This document shows positions 16,073 through 25,990 of a stretch of DNA of 64,000 bases, piece by piece. The notes under the pieces were generated by a model. The model worked only from the letters and a program-made list of their open reading frames with translations, was not told the origin of the DNA and did no database searches. This stretch comes from an uncultured Spirochaetaceae bacterium (lineage in GTDB: Bacteria > Spirochaetota > Spirochaetia > Treponematales > Treponemataceae): positions 38,980 through 102,979 of the forward strand of contig CADCBK010000014.1 in the NCBI GenBank assembly GCA_902799665.1. The letters are read 5' to 3'. Positions within the stretch are counted from its first letter, which is position 1, and each line of letters starts with the position of its first letter. The translations under genes and the position numbers were made by a program.

Positions 16073-16489
16073 ATGGCTAAACAAGCAAGAACATGGGGAA
16101 TCTTCATCGCCCAATTGGCGTTGTCGATTTATTTAATCGTCACGGCGATCTGCCTTATCACAAAGGTAGGCTCGTCCATTTCATCGGCGGAAATCAACGC
16201 CGTGGCCGGACTTTTCGGCAAGGCCGCTCCAGTAATCAACGTCCTTATCGGAATCATTCTGGGCGTTTGCGGAATCATGTTCGCGTTCAAAGCCTTTGGA
16301 ATCGACTTCGGCAAATTTGACGACTATGTAAAGTACGTTACAATCGTCCTTTGGATAATCGTAACTGTCATCACTTTGATTTTCTACATCAAGGAATGGA
16401 CGTCTGTATTGGTTTTGCACTGGCTTTTGGTTTTGGCAAAGAACGCCTTGATCATCGGTTCAATATTGACAATCAAGAACGGAAAATAA
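16073..16489 (+). CDS. Small four-helix integral membrane protein of unknown function
   Basis: A 138-residue protein. The ATG at 16073 is chosen because AAGGAGG sits eight bases upstream; an in-frame ATG at 16046 would overlap the -10 box. Four hydrophobic helices are visible: WGIFIAQLALSIYLIVTAIC, INVLIGIILGVCGIMFAF, VTIVLWIIVTVITLIFYI and VLHWLLVLAKNALIIGSIL. I recognise no family. Its stop overlaps the start of the first S41 lipoprotein (TAATG), so the two are translationally coupled, suggesting a role with that envelope protease. Confidence 0.75.
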   Translation: MAKQARTWGIFIAQLALSIYLIVTAICLITKVGSSISSAEINAVAGLFGKAAPVINVLIGIILGVCGIMFAFKAFGIDFGKFDDYVKYVTIVLWIIVTVITLIFYIKEWTSVLVLHWLLVLAKNALIIGSILTIKNGK

Positions 16490-18393
16490 TGAAAAGACTT
16501 TCGGCCGCTTTGTCGGCCGTTCTGTTGTCCGCCGCCTTTGCGATTTTCCTTTCCTCCTGCCATTACGGAGGAGACACTTACATCCTCTCAGGCGCCGCAA
16601 AGGAAGAAAACAAAAATTTTGAAAGCCTTTCGATTCCCTTTGTGTCAGTAACGGACGACAATGTTTTGGCCACGGTTTTCGCCCGCGTATACGACAAAAA
16701 CGAATATATTCCATACACAGGCGTCCGCTATTGGCTGGAATACATCTGCGACGTAAAAATCGAAGGCATGAGCTATTCTGACGGAGAATACACAATAACG
16801 GGAACGGCGCTGGGAAAATCTTTTCCGCTTGTGGTCAACGTCAAAGACAGCTCGATTTACTGTCCGACATGGGCCGGCTTTTTCGATCCGGAGCCAACAT
16901 TGAAGTTTGGCTCGGCGACGATGCTTGACTCAAAGAAATTGTTCGACGGCCAAAAAGCCGCCACGTTCAACCTTGGAAAATACGGCTTTAAGATTTACGG
17001 CGGCATTGACGACGCCTACGCGCCCATCTGCGTGATGAACCAACTTTTTACCGCCGCCCTCAAGAATGCGCAATTTCTTTTCAACGGAAAAAAAATTTAC
17101 CAATACATCGGAACTGAAAACTACACGACCTTTAAGGACAGCCCTTGGTACACGGACCTGAACAAGCGCCCCGCCGCCTTGGTCGAAGCGTCGTACAACT
17201 TGCTTTGCCTTGCCCACGACAACCTTTACGGCTGCCCCGGCTACTACGGCTTTGCCGACGACGGAAACGGCTACGCAAAGGCGGATGTCGTCGCGCAGGC
17301 GGACAGACTGCCCCTTGACGCCTTGCTCTCGCTGTACGACTCCGACACAAAAGCCTTGCTAAATTCAACGAATTATCCCGACTACCTAAAGGGCTTGGCC
17401 AAGCTGGCCTATTACACTTACGGCGACCAACACGCGAACGTAAATTGGAAAGACTTTATAATGTTTGACAATGCGGAAATAAAAAAAGCTGTCAACGAAA
17501 TAAAAGAGAACGGCTGCAGCGGCAAGTGGAAATACGACAGAAAGAAAAGCTCCATAGACAAAATCAACAGCCTAAACTGGTGGCGAAAGCAAAAAGGCAT
17601 AGTGGACGCAACCGGCGAGCTAAAAGACGGCAAGGACTTGGAGCTTATAGACGGCGGAAAAACGCTCATTATCCGCTTTGACTCTTTTGACCTTGACCAG
17701 ACTGGCGCTTGGAACAATTATTACGCCTCCGCCACTCCCGAGCCAAACCCCGACAGCGTGACTCTTCCCGACGACACAATCACGCTCTTCTACAAGGCCT
17801 GCTATTACATCTTGCATAGCAAGGCTGGATACGAAAACGTCACCACAATCCTCATCGACGACTCGTGCAACGGCGGCGGCGCAAAGCCTGCGATGCAGTA
17901 CATTCTTTACCTGATAACAGGGCGCGGCGACGTCTATTACGACGACGTCCACACAGGCGGAAAATTCCACGAAATCACAAAGGCCGACCTAAACCTAGAC
18001 GGAAAGATTGACGCCGCCGACGCGGCCTACCGCGCGAAGCTTTTTGGAACAAGGTCGCCCACATGCAAAGGCCTCAACGTCGCGATTTTGACTTCGTTTG
18101 ACTCCTTCTCTTGCGGAAACGCCTTGCCTTTCTTTGCGCGCGAGCGCGGACTAAAGATTATCGGCGAGCGCTCCGGCGGCGGAAGCTGCGTTGTCGGCGC
18201 GGGCATAACGGCGGACGGATTTCCCTATAGATATTCATGCAACAACCGCCTTTGCGCCCAAGACTTTAGCAAAAGCACAGAAGGCGGCGCCGAATTGGAC
18301 AAGGCTCTTATGAACGGCGACAGCTACGAAAAATTTTATACCGAAAGCGAATTGATCGCGACGCTAAAAGAGCTTTTTGGCGCCGCGTATTAA
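16489..18393 (+). CDS. S41-family (C-terminal processing-like) protease lipoprotein 1
   Basis: A 634-residue lipoprotein with lipobox LSSC (Cys24), followed by HYGGDTY. The C-terminal half carries the S41 pattern: a strand with IDDSCNGGGAKPA, then FDSFSCGNALPFF with the likely nucleophile Ser541 in SFSCGN, then GERSGGGSC. An Asp-rich segment (DLNLDGKIDAADAA, near residue 505) looks like an EF-hand or dockerin-type calcium loop between two S41 strands. No PDZ domain is evident. The downstream gene is a paralogue with the same layout. An extracytoplasmic role in processing surface proteins or peptides is likely; the ATG at 16489 overlaps the upstream stop. Confidence 0.82.
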   Translation: MKRLSAALSAVLLSAAFAIFLSSCHYGGDTYILSGAAKEENKNFESLSIPFVSVTDDNVLATVFARVYDKNEYIPYTGVRYWLEYICDVKIEGMSYSDGEYTITGTALGKSFPLVVNVKDSSIYCPTWAGFFDPEPTLKFGSATMLDSKKLFDGQKAATFNLGKYGFKIYGGIDDAYAPICVMNQLFTAALKNAQFLFNGKKIYQYIGTENYTTFKDSPWYTDLNKRPAALVEASYNLLCLAHDNLYGCPGYYGFADDGNGYAKADVVAQADRLPLDALLSLYDSDTKALLNSTNYPDYLKGLAKLAYYTYGDQHANVNWKDFIMFDNAEIKKAVNEIKENGCSGKWKYDRKKSSIDKINSLNWWRKQKGIVDATGELKDGKDLELIDGGKTLIIRFDSFDLDQTGAWNNYYASATPEPNPDSVTLPDDTITLFYKACYYILHSKAGYENVTTILIDDSCNGGGAKPAMQYILYLITGRGDVYYDDVHTGGKFHEITKADLNLDGKIDAADAAYRAKLFGTRSPTCKGLNVAILTSFDSFSCGNALPFFARERGLKIIGERSGGGSCVVGAGITADGFPYRYSCNNRLCAQDFSKSTEGGAELDKALMNGDSYEKFYTESELIATLKELFGAAY

Positions 18394-18411
18394 TATATTT
18401 AGGAGGAGTAT

Positions 18412-20277
18412 ATGAAAAGAATTCACATCTTGTTGTCCGCCGCCGCCTTGACAGTTTGCCTTGCGGCTTGCCAGAACGGCGGCGACACTTACAACATCAT
18501 CCAGCAGTCGCAGACGACAAAAACATTCCCCGTCAAATACGCGGCCCTGACAAAGAAGACCGTCGCGCTAAAACCGAGCGCAACGACACTCGAGTTTGGC
18601 TTTATGACAGGAAAGGAAGACATTCCCTATGTCCGCTTGAACGCCGCCACATTCAAAACCTTCATGGATAAGAACATCGAAGTTTCAAGCTTCAACGCGC
18701 TTACAAACAAGGTCACGTTCAAAAACCTGGACAGAAACACAACCGCAGAAATGGACTTGTCAAGGCATACGATTAGATTTGAAAACTACGACCGCTTTTT
18801 CCAAAACCATGACTTGACCTACATGGACCCCACCGATTCCACAAAATTCGACTACATTAAGATAACGGAAACCGGAACCGCGAATATCGCGGGAAGCCCC
18901 GTGACGCTCGACTGGTCGACGCAGGACATTGACGTCGTCCTTTGGCAAGACGGAGATTCCGTGGCTCTTGCCGCTCCGCTTCAATTTGTCAACGACGTCT
19001 TCCAGTCTCCGTCGCAGCAGTTTGTTCTTTACAACGGAAAGGACGCGTATCTTTCGGCCGCGCTCACGCCGGAATATTGGACGGAAGGAAACCAGTCAGG
19101 AAAACGAAGCGCGGCCTTGGCGGAATTCTGCTACAACGAGCTGTGCCTTAACTTGGACTTTAACTACGGCCTCAAGGCGATTCACGGCATAGAAAAATTT
19201 CCCGACTTTGACACATACTTTAAGTATGCGGGAATCAAGGACGAACTAAAGAGCGAGGACGCGCTCACTTTCTCCAACGCGATAAAAGACGTGTGCGAGT
19301 TTTTCTTTGGAGACGGACACTCAAACTACGGAATGAATTCCCATTACCTTGCCCAAGCCGCGTCCGTTCCGGGAAAACGTCCATCCCCGCAAACCGCGAC
19401 CTCCAGAGAAAATTACATTAAATATCTGAAAGCGCGCGGAACCCCAGGCGATGACGCGACTAAAAGGAAGCCCGCCTATGTCAAGTACGGCAAAACCGCG
19501 ATTGTCCGCTTTGACAGTTTTTCCTTGAATCCGACAAATCCGCTGGAAGGAAGACAGGCAAAAATCGCGCATGAGGCCGATTTTGGCCTTGTCAGCGATT
19601 CAAACAGCCTAATAAACAATTATGTTTACCTCGACAAGAATGACCAAGAACATGAAAACAAATACGACACGATGGCCTTGATCCACTATGTCAACAAGCT
19701 CATCAAGGAGGAAGGCGACAACATAGAAAACATCGTTTTGGACCTTTCTTGCAACGGCGGCGGCGCCTTGCATTCCGCGGCCTTTGTAATCGCCTGGATG
19801 CTCGGAAAATGCACGCTGGAATTCACCAACCCAATCTCTGGCGCCAAGTGGTCCGAGACCTATCTTGTCGACGTGAACTGCGACGGCGTTTATGACGAAG
19901 CCAACAACCCTGAGTCAAGCGCCGATTCAGTCAAGGACAAAAAACTTTTCTGCCTTGTGTCGCCGTGCAGCTTCTCTTGCGGAAACATGGTTCCCGCCAT
20001 GCTCAAGGCATCCGACCGCGTCACGATTCTTGGCGTGGTCTCAGGCGGCGGAACGGGCTGCGTCCAGCAATCGTCGGCGGCTGACGGAACGACGTTCAGA
20101 ATGTCCAGCAAGTGGGTTATGAGCGTGCGGAAAAACGGCTCCAACTACGACATCGACAAGGGCGTTGAGCCGCATTACTACATCAACGATCCGGCCAATT
20201 TCTACGACGCAGCGACCATTGACGCGCTTGTAAAAAACATCAACTCAGGAAAATTGGGAGTCTCTGTAGCTCCGTAA
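18412..20277 (+). CDS. S41-family protease lipoprotein 2
   Basis: A 621-residue lipoprotein with lipobox LAAC (Cys20) and then QNGGDTY, the same post-Cys motif as its upstream paralogue. S41 motifs are LDLSCNGGGALHSAA, SPCSFSCGNMVPA with the likely nucleophile Ser522, and VVSGGGTGC. A Ca-loop-like stretch (DVNCDGVYDEA) occupies the same place as the dockerin-like segment of paralogue 1. It is preceded by a strong Shine-Dalgarno (AGGAGG) 18 bases after the first gene's stop. The N-terminal 300 residues are poorly similar to anything I recognise and may bind substrate. Confidence 0.82.
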   Translation: MKRIHILLSAAALTVCLAACQNGGDTYNIIQQSQTTKTFPVKYAALTKKTVALKPSATTLEFGFMTGKEDIPYVRLNAATFKTFMDKNIEVSSFNALTNKVTFKNLDRNTTAEMDLSRHTIRFENYDRFFQNHDLTYMDPTDSTKFDYIKITETGTANIAGSPVTLDWSTQDIDVVLWQDGDSVALAAPLQFVNDVFQSPSQQFVLYNGKDAYLSAALTPEYWTEGNQSGKRSAALAEFCYNELCLNLDFNYGLKAIHGIEKFPDFDTYFKYAGIKDELKSEDALTFSNAIKDVCEFFFGDGHSNYGMNSHYLAQAASVPGKRPSPQTATSRENYIKYLKARGTPGDDATKRKPAYVKYGKTAIVRFDSFSLNPTNPLEGRQAKIAHEADFGLVSDSNSLINNYVYLDKNDQEHENKYDTMALIHYVNKLIKEEGDNIENIVLDLSCNGGGALHSAAFVIAWMLGKCTLEFTNPISGAKWSETYLVDVNCDGVYDEANNPESSADSVKDKKLFCLVSPCSFSCGNMVPAMLKASDRVTILGVVSGGGTGCVQQSSAADGTTFRMSSKWVMSVRKNGSNYDIDKGVEPHYYINDPANFYDAATIDALVKNINSGKLGVSVAP

Positions 20278-20291
20278 ACGCGCCGACCGAC

Positions 20292-20320
20292 TAGCAAAAG
20301 CAAGCGAAATGCGCTAATAT
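20292..20320 (+). promoter_or_regulatory. Putative promoter of the lipase gene, leaderless layout
   Basis: TAATAT (20315-20320) lies six bases before the ATG at 20327, with a weak -35 TAGCAA 17 bases upstream (20292-20297). No Shine-Dalgarno is present. Confidence 0.5.
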
Positions 20321-20326
20321 AAAGCG

Positions 20327-22567
20327 ATGAAAAAAATCGCATACATTAGCTTGCTTTTGCTTGGCGCCCTTTTTTGCGCCAAGACAGCGGCCGCGCAAAA
20401 AGTGACAGTGAACGTCGAAGGACGGGGAGCCAGTAAAGACGACCTCATTCCCGTCACGGTGGAATGGAACGACGCATGGTTTGAGCCGTTTGAGAAGCCC
20501 GTCTACAATCATAAACTTGCCAGGGCGGCCGGCGCGTTGAGCTGCTTGGCTTACGACGCCAAGGACAAAACGCCTGACAACGCCTTGGCGCAAGCCTACG
20601 CAAAATACGGCGTTCCTTACGCAAACATAGAATGGCATTACGACATCGACTATTCAGACGAAGTTTACGGAATAAACCAGGCCGCCTTTTCTTTGGGCTT
20701 TAAAAGGCTTCCAAGCGGCCGCGACTTGGTCTTTGTAGTGATAAGGGGAACGCCAGGCAACGAAGAGGAATGGCTTTCAAACATCAACATCCAGGACAGC
20801 TCCGTAAAGTTCCTAAAAAGCGCTCCGCCTGAATACCATGAAGGCTTTTTAAAAGCAGTCACCAAAGTCAAGCTAAGCTTGCTGGACTACGCAAAGAATC
20901 GCAAGCTTGACTTAAAGAAATCCTCGGTTTTGATTACAGGGCACTCGCGCGGCGCGGCCTCATCCAACCTTTTGAGCGCCGTCTTGGTTGACGAAGACAT
21001 AGTTTCGCCGGACAGAGTTTTCGCGTACACCTACGCCACACCGAACGTGACGACTCGGCAAGACGCGCATGACGAAAAATACGATTATATTTTCAACATA
21101 CTAAACGGCGAGGACATGGTTCCCGCGGCGCCAATCTATCAAAAAAAATGGCGCTTCACAAAATTCGGCGTCACAAAGGCGATTGTAAATTCCTGGACCT
21201 GCGACAGCCTTGAAGAATACCAAGAAGACTTTGTTCCAAAAATGAACGCGCTTTACACAAAATTGCTTGGCCGAGAATACCACCCCTTCAACACAGGAAC
21301 GTTCATTCCGACAAAAGTCGGCGACAGCCTTGCGGCGATAAACCCAAGCGTAAGGTCGTTTTACAAAAGCTGGTTCCCGCTGCACAGGCGGCTTTCAAAA
21401 ACAATCGCCAAGCAGTTTCCGTCAGCGGAGGAACGCAAGCGCGAAGAAGCATGGGGCATGGCAAAAAAAGGCCACGACGACTCGCTTACCGGCCTAAAGC
21501 GCCTCTTCTACACGATAAAGAAAAAGGCTGACACAAGAACGCAAGTTTTGATTGAATACAGTCTCAACGCCTTTGTCGACATGCACGCCATGCAATCCTA
21601 CTTGGCTTGGCTTGTGGCGCTTGACGAGTTTGACCTTTTTACCGCAAGGCAAAGCACAATCGTCAGAATAAAGGGCGTCTTTAACGGAGCCGTCGTTGAC
21701 GACAAGGGAAAAATTTACGCGCGCATCTACGACGGCGTGCTTAACATTCGCGAAACAAAAGCCCCGCTCGCCGCCTGGCAAATTCCAATAGGAAACTTTG
21801 GCCCGATTTCAATCGGCTTTCCTTACTCCCAAAAATTTTCGCTCTTGGTTTACCGCGACTCGCTTGTTCCTACGCCGGTAAGAGTGACGATAGACCGCTA
21901 CGATTCCGACGGAAGCTATCTTGGAACCATAAGCAAAAAATGCGCGGGCGCCCACCTGGGCAATGTCTACAGTTTTGAAGTCGGAAAGGAAGCCTTGGCA
22001 AAAACAGACGGAAGCCCGGCCAGCTACAAAAAGCTTAAGGGCCACGATGCCAAAATCGCGATCAAAGACGGCAAGCTAAAAAACACAGACGTCTCGCACA
22101 TGAGCTTTGAAACCCACATCGACACCGACGGATATTTGGAAGTCGGCATGACCAGCGGACTGCAAAAACTTTATATGATAGGCCTCTTTGGCTTTGTCAC
22201 CAAGGATCCAAACGCGACCCAGTCGTTCAGCTTAGGTCTCGGAACGCAGCACTGCTTTTGCGGACCTGTCATGTTGAACGCCGAAGCCTACGTACGTTTT
22301 GCAAGGTACACGGGCTATTCATTTTCCGACGAAGACGTTTTTGCCGACAAATGGCTTTTTGCCATGATTCCGGCAACCCGCTTCATGCTTTCGATAAAGC
22401 CGGCCAAGCGCATTCAATTCTTCTCGGCCCTTGAATTGAACTACAACATTCGTGAAATGAACGAAGATTATTTTTACGGAGACTACATAAAATATCGCCA
22501 CGACCCTTGGGTAATAAGCAATGATTTCAGCATTTTCCCAACCGTGCAATTTGGAATTAAATTATGA
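20327..22567 (+). CDS. Exported class-3-type lipase with a C-terminal barrel-like region
   Basis: A 746-residue protein with a signal peptide (cleavage near TAAAQ). The lipase class 3 pattern is clear: [13 protein letters not shown] as oxyanion strand and loop, [14 protein letters not shown] with nucleophile Ser207, and a later Asp and His (a candidate Asp lies in LNGEDMVPA). From about residue 590 the sequence changes to alternating aromatic/hydrophobic strands ([31 protein letters not shown] at the very end), which resembles outer-membrane beta strands. A surface or outer-membrane-anchored lipase is inferred. The stop overlaps the aroC start (ATGA), so a surface enzyme and a shikimate-pathway gene are translationally linked. 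Confidence 0.78.
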   Translation: MKKIAYISLLLLGALFCAKTAAAQKVTVNVEGRGASKDDLIPVTVEWNDAWFEPFEKPVYNHKLARAAGALSCLAYDAKDKTPDNALAQAYAKYGVPYANIEWHYDIDYSDEVYGINQAAFSLGFKRLPSGRDLVFVVIRGTPGNEEEWLSNINIQDSSVKFLKSAPPEYHEGFLKAVTKVKLSLLDYAKNRKLDLKKSSVLITGHSRGAASSNLLSAVLVDEDIVSPDRVFAYTYATPNVTTRQDAHDEKYDYIFNILNGEDMVPAAPIYQKKWRFTKFGVTKAIVNSWTCDSLEEYQEDFVPKMNALYTKLLGREYHPFNTGTFIPTKVGDSLAAINPSVRSFYKSWFPLHRRLSKTIAKQFPSAEERKREEAWGMAKKGHDDSLTGLKRLFYTIKKKADTRTQVLIEYSLNAFVDMHAMQSYLAWLVALDEFDLFTARQSTIVRIKGVFNGAVVDDKGKIYARIYDGVLNIRETKAPLAAWQIPIGNFGPISIGFPYSQKFSLLVYRDSLVPTPVRVTIDRYDSDGSYLGTISKKCAGAHLGNVYSFEVGKEALAKTDGSPASYKKLKGHDAKIAIKDGKLKNTDVSHMSFETHIDTDGYLEVGMTSGLQKLYMIGLFGFVTKDPNATQSFSLGLGTQHCFCGPVMLNAEAYVRFARYTGYSFSDEDVFADKWLFAMIPATRFMLSIKPAKRIQFFSALELNYNIREMNEDYFYGDYIKYRHDPWVISNDFSIFPTVQFGIKL

Positions 22568-23540
22568 GCGGATCAACATTCGGAAAAATTTTCAGGGCCA
22601 CGACATTTGGCGAAAGCCACGGAACAGCGCTTGGCGTTGTGATAGACGGAGTTCCGGCGGGAACAAGAATCGACTTGGCGAAAATCCAAGAGCGCCTTGA
22701 CCGCCGCCGCCCCGGCGCCAAAGCCGACGGAAAATTCAACGCGGCCGTCACCGCCAGAAGCGAAGCCGATAAGGCCGAAATCTTGAGCGGCGTGTTTGAA
22801 GGAAAGGCGCAAGGGACTCCAATCGCGATTGAAATACGGAACACGTCGCAACATTCAAGCGACTACTCAAACCTAAAGGACACCTTCCGCCCAGGCCACG
22901 CGGACGGCAGTGCCCGCGTCCAGCCCCTCCCGCAGCATCCTCCGCTTGATCTCGTCCGTGATTCGACCTTAAGGCAATCGAGCGAAACCCGATGCGCGCG
23001 GCTGACCTTGACGCCGCCCGCGCCATGCAGGAGCGCGTCGAAGAACTGCGGGCAAAAGGAGACTCCGCTGGCGGCGTCATTGAATGCCAAATAAAGGGAG
23101 TTCCCGCCGGCCTTGGAGAGCCTGTCTTTGATAAGTTGGACGCGACCCTTGCCGCCGCCATGCTTTCGATTGGCGCGGTAAAGGGCATCGAATTCGGCGC
23201 GGGCTTTGCGGCCGCCGACTTGACCGGCTCGCAGAATAACGACGAAATTCGCGCTAAAGGCTCAAAGGCCGCGTTTAGGACAAACAATGCCGGCGGCCTT
23301 CTTGGCGGCATTTCAAACGGCGACACGATAGTTTTTAGAATCGCGGTAAAGCCCGTTCCCAGCGTTTTTGTCGAGCAAGAGACTGTCAAAATGTCAAAGG
23401 GAAAATTGGCTGATACAAAATTGAAAATACAAGGCCGGCACGACGTTTGCCTTTGCCCCCGCATCGTACCTGTGGCAGAAGCGATGGCCGCCCTTGCAAT
23501 CGCCGACGCGCTCTTGCAAAACCGCGCCGCCCGGCTTTAG
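22564..23540 (+). pseudogene. aroC: Chorismate synthase gene with internal loss and frameshift
   Basis: Two adjoining frames encode the halves of chorismate synthase (EPSP-lyase making chorismate, FMN-dependent). The first half runs from [10 protein letters not shown] through TTFGESHG and DRRRPG to FRPGHAD at 22905. The second resumes in another frame at [10 protein letters not shown] (22962) and continues through MRAADLD, GVPAGLGEPVFDKLD, GSQNNDE, NNAGGLLGGIS and GRHDVC to 23540. Between them only 56 bases remain where relatives have about 160. They encode neither the Y-x-x-K-Y-G-x-x-D segment nor the FMN-binding GGGRxSxRET signature. The product cannot be a normal enzyme as written. True gene decay and a sequencing or assembly error are both possible, especially as aroA at 33.7 kb is intact. 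Confidence 0.85.
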
Positions 23541-23569
23541 GCCTTGCAAGACCTCAACGGCGACAGGCG

Positions 23570-25702
23570 TCAGCGCAGCCGGCTGAGCGTTACGATTTCG
23601 GCGCCGGTGGCGAAGATTTCGTTAACCATCAAGTCAAACTTTTCATACAAGCGGGGGCCCGACACGTCGCGCTTTCCCGCGTTGATTTCAATTATTCTTG
23701 GGTCGTCAAAGTCAATGTACTGGTAACCAGCCGCCGCGCCTTCGGCCTTGATTTTTTCGTCAGCCTTGTTTTCAGGAGCGTGCCAATACAGGTTAAGCTC
23801 TTTTCCGGAACACTGGAAGAACAAATCCTCAAGGCGGGCCAAGCCTTTTGAGATGTACTTATTGTCGCTGTATACATACTTGTTGGTCAAGTCGATGTTG
23901 TTAAAGAAAATCGCGGCGCACTCGTGGCCGCCGTTCGCGATTTCCCTTGTTTCCTTGGGATAGCGGCGGATGAATTCTCCGTTAAAGAAAAAGTTGCAGC
24001 TAAGACCATAGCTTCGGCACAAGGCCAAAACGATGTCCAAGCCGTCCGGATTTTCGTCAGCGTCAAACACCAGCGCCACTTGCCTGTTCAAATTGTTTTG
24101 CGTTGCGCTTCGAGCTATCAAAGCCTTTGTCGTTATGTCGCCGGCCAAAGTCCTTATATACAAGGCGTTGGAATAAAAGGAATTCTTTGTGCTTCCGCAA
24201 AACGCGCGGTAACGGTCGTTTTGCGTTTCTGTCTGCGGAAAGGCGCAAGCCTCTCTTTTCCAAGAGCCGTCCGCTTCGTTAAAGACAAAACGCTCCTTGT
24301 CGACTTCGTTGTCAAAAACAATTTCTCCGTCCTTGTTCCAAGCGGCCTTTGCCGCACTTGACGGAAACAAGGCTTCGGAAGAATAGTCAGTCAAAGAAAG
24401 TTTTATGACGTTCCTGACGCCGCCTAAAATCAAGTTTCCGTTGTCGCGCCAAACTATAGAAAGAACGCGCTCGCCCTTGGCCTGGTGGTAAAGCTGGAAA
24501 TTCTTGATTGAATAAATGTAAGTGTTGTCGCCAGTAGTGATTGCCACATACATCTTGTCAGGACCGATGGAAATTCCGTTGTGAGTGTCTTGCACAAAAA
24601 CCCGGCGCGACATTCTTCCGTTGGCGCCAATTGTGTAGATGGCCGACGCTTGGCGGCCGCTTCCGCGCTTAGCCAGCTTCACGCAAATGGCGGCCTCTCC
24701 AGCCTCAGTCCAAAAAACATCGAACTTCAAGGGGCACATGTTGTTCTCTTCAAAAGAACATGAATACAAAGTTTGAGCGAAGGCTCCGCTTTCCTCGCCC
24801 CTCTTGCATCGGTAGTAAGAAACAAGCTCGTCTCCGCGTATCACTACGATTTCGCTTCCGTTTTTGTTAACCCAAAAGCGGTCTGTGACTCCGTCAAACT
24901 TATGCGGAAGGCGGCCCACAATTTTTCCGATTTGAATGAAATCCGCGTAAAGGCCCAGCGTGTAAAGTTCCTTTATGTCAACTTGGAAAATCAAGTCTTT
25001 TGAAATGTAGGTGATGAAGCCGGCGTCATTCCAGCAAACATTGTGAATCGTTCCGTAGCCAAGGCGCCTGAATTCTTCGTGAATCAAAAGATTCTTAAAA
25101 AGCATTTCCGGATTGCAAAAATAAATCGCGCCGTCCTTTTCATAAAGAAAGTTGCTTCCGTCGGGAGACCATTTGACAGGAACGGCGGAATAGCTAAAAG
25201 GAGCGCTGTCATTCAATACGATTTTTTTTCCGGAAGAAGTTTCGGTGACAAGCAGCCGGCCTTTAAATACATCGACGCGCTCAAACTCGCAATACCATCT
25301 TCCCGTTGAACTTATCTCCGCCGGAAGCGGCGAGGCCGCGTTTTCGGGAATCGAGGGGACGCGCGAAATCCATTTTAGTTTCTTTTGCGAAAAATCGTAA
25401 ATCGCGCGGCCGTAACGGTTTCTGACCAAGAGCTTGCTGGCTCCGTCAAAAACAGACAGGCGCTCCGGAAAGCAAGTCAAGGCCTCTGGAAAATATTCCG
25501 CCTTGCCGTCCTTAACCTTTCCCTTGAATACAGTTGAATATTCTGCCGAACCTGAAATTTTGTGGCTTAGCGTGAACAAAAGCTCATTCTTCTCGTTTAA
25601 ATTCGGAGAAGAAAAAGTAAGTTCCGCGAACAGCGGAGCGCCAAGAGACAAGACGGCAAGCGCCGTCAAAAAGATTTTCAAGGTTCGACAAAAAAAATTC
25701 AT
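23570..25702 (-). CDS. Exported beta-propeller protein with C-terminal polysaccharide-deacetylase-like domain
   Basis: A 710-residue protein with a signal peptide (MNFFCRTLK..., cleavage near PLFA before ELTF). Residues 30-510 show repeated strand blocks of propeller type (SPDGSNFLYEKDGAIYF, NKNGSEIVVIRGDEL, GPDKMYVAITTGDNTY). Residues about 530-710 resemble the NodB fold: ALVFDADENPDG for motif 1 and NGGHECAAIFF for motif 2, then a late VTLSR strand. Motif 1 keeps an Asp, but motif 2 has only one His, so metal binding and activity are uncertain. The start overlaps the stop of the zinc-ribbon gene (ATGA). A role in peptidoglycan or surface glycan sensing or editing is inferred. Confidence 0.72.
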   Translation of the reverse strand: MNFFCRTLKIFLTALAVLSLGAPLFAELTFSSPNLNEKNELLFTLSHKISGSAEYSTVFKGKVKDGKAEYFPEALTCFPERLSVFDGASKLLVRNRYGRAIYDFSQKKLKWISRVPSIPENAASPLPAEISSTGRWYCEFERVDVFKGRLLVTETSSGKKIVLNDSAPFSYSAVPVKWSPDGSNFLYEKDGAIYFCNPEMLFKNLLIHEEFRRLGYGTIHNVCWNDAGFITYISKDLIFQVDIKELYTLGLYADFIQIGKIVGRLPHKFDGVTDRFWVNKNGSEIVVIRGDELVSYYRCKRGEESGAFAQTLYSCSFEENNMCPLKFDVFWTEAGEAAICVKLAKRGSGRQASAIYTIGANGRMSRRVFVQDTHNGISIGPDKMYVAITTGDNTYIYSIKNFQLYHQAKGERVLSIVWRDNGNLILGGVRNVIKLSLTDYSSEALFPSSAAKAAWNKDGEIVFDNEVDKERFVFNEADGSWKREACAFPQTETQNDRYRAFCGSTKNSFYSNALYIRTLAGDITTKALIARSATQNNLNRQVALVFDADENPDGLDIVLALCRSYGLSCNFFFNGEFIRRYPKETREIANGGHECAAIFFNNIDLTNKYVYSDNKYISKGLARLEDLFFQCSGKELNLYWHAPENKADEKIKAEGAAAGYQYIDFDDPRIIEINAGKRDVSGPRLYEKFDLMVNEIFATGAEIVTLSRLR

Positions 25703-25968
25703 TTATGCATCTCCGCGCTCAAAGCAAGAGCGTTCAAGTCTGTCACAAGAGCGTCAACTTTTTCTTCCATTTTTTCAAGGCGCTCAAAGTATTTTTCCAT
25801 TTGTTTTTCTTCAATGCATTCAAAAGCGGAATCAATCGCCTCTTCGCAATCTTCGTCGGTCACGCGGCTTCTTCCGCACCAAGGGCAAAAGACATAATCC
25901 TTTTCAATCGTCCGGCCGCATCCGCCGCAAACGCAAACCGCCGTCATTTTTGGAAATTCCATTTTCAT
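25699..25968 (-). CDS. Small zinc-ribbon protein with coiled coil
   Basis: An 89-residue protein. Two cysteine pairs (CGGC and CPWC, spaced by 12 residues) form a zinc ribbon in the first 35 residues. The rest is a charged helix (EKQMEKYFERLEKMEEKVDAL) likely to form a coiled coil. There is no signal peptide. A Shine-Dalgarno (AGGAGA) precedes ATG. It is coupled to the propeller/deacetylase gene by a four-base overlap and lies close behind the M23 peptidase gene. Function unknown. Confidence 0.8.
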   Translation of the reverse strand: MKMEFPKMTAVCVCGGCGRTIEKDYVFCPWCGRSRVTDEDCEEAIDSAFECIEEKQMEKYFERLEKMEEKVDALVTDLNALALSAEMHK

Positions 25969-25990
25969 TCTCCTAATATAGCAGGCACCG

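Noticed and set aside
17995..18045. Dockerin-like Asp motif in the first S41 lipoprotein as evidence for a cellulosome
   Set aside because: Only a single loop is present, it is embedded within the protease domain, and no cohesin or scaffoldin is in the window.
22748..23464. 238-residue antisense frame across the aroC lesion
   Set aside because: I considered an inverted segment: the 56 odd bases read as [12 protein letters not shown] on the minus strand. It is too short to support an inversion, and the flanks are ordinary aroC shadow.
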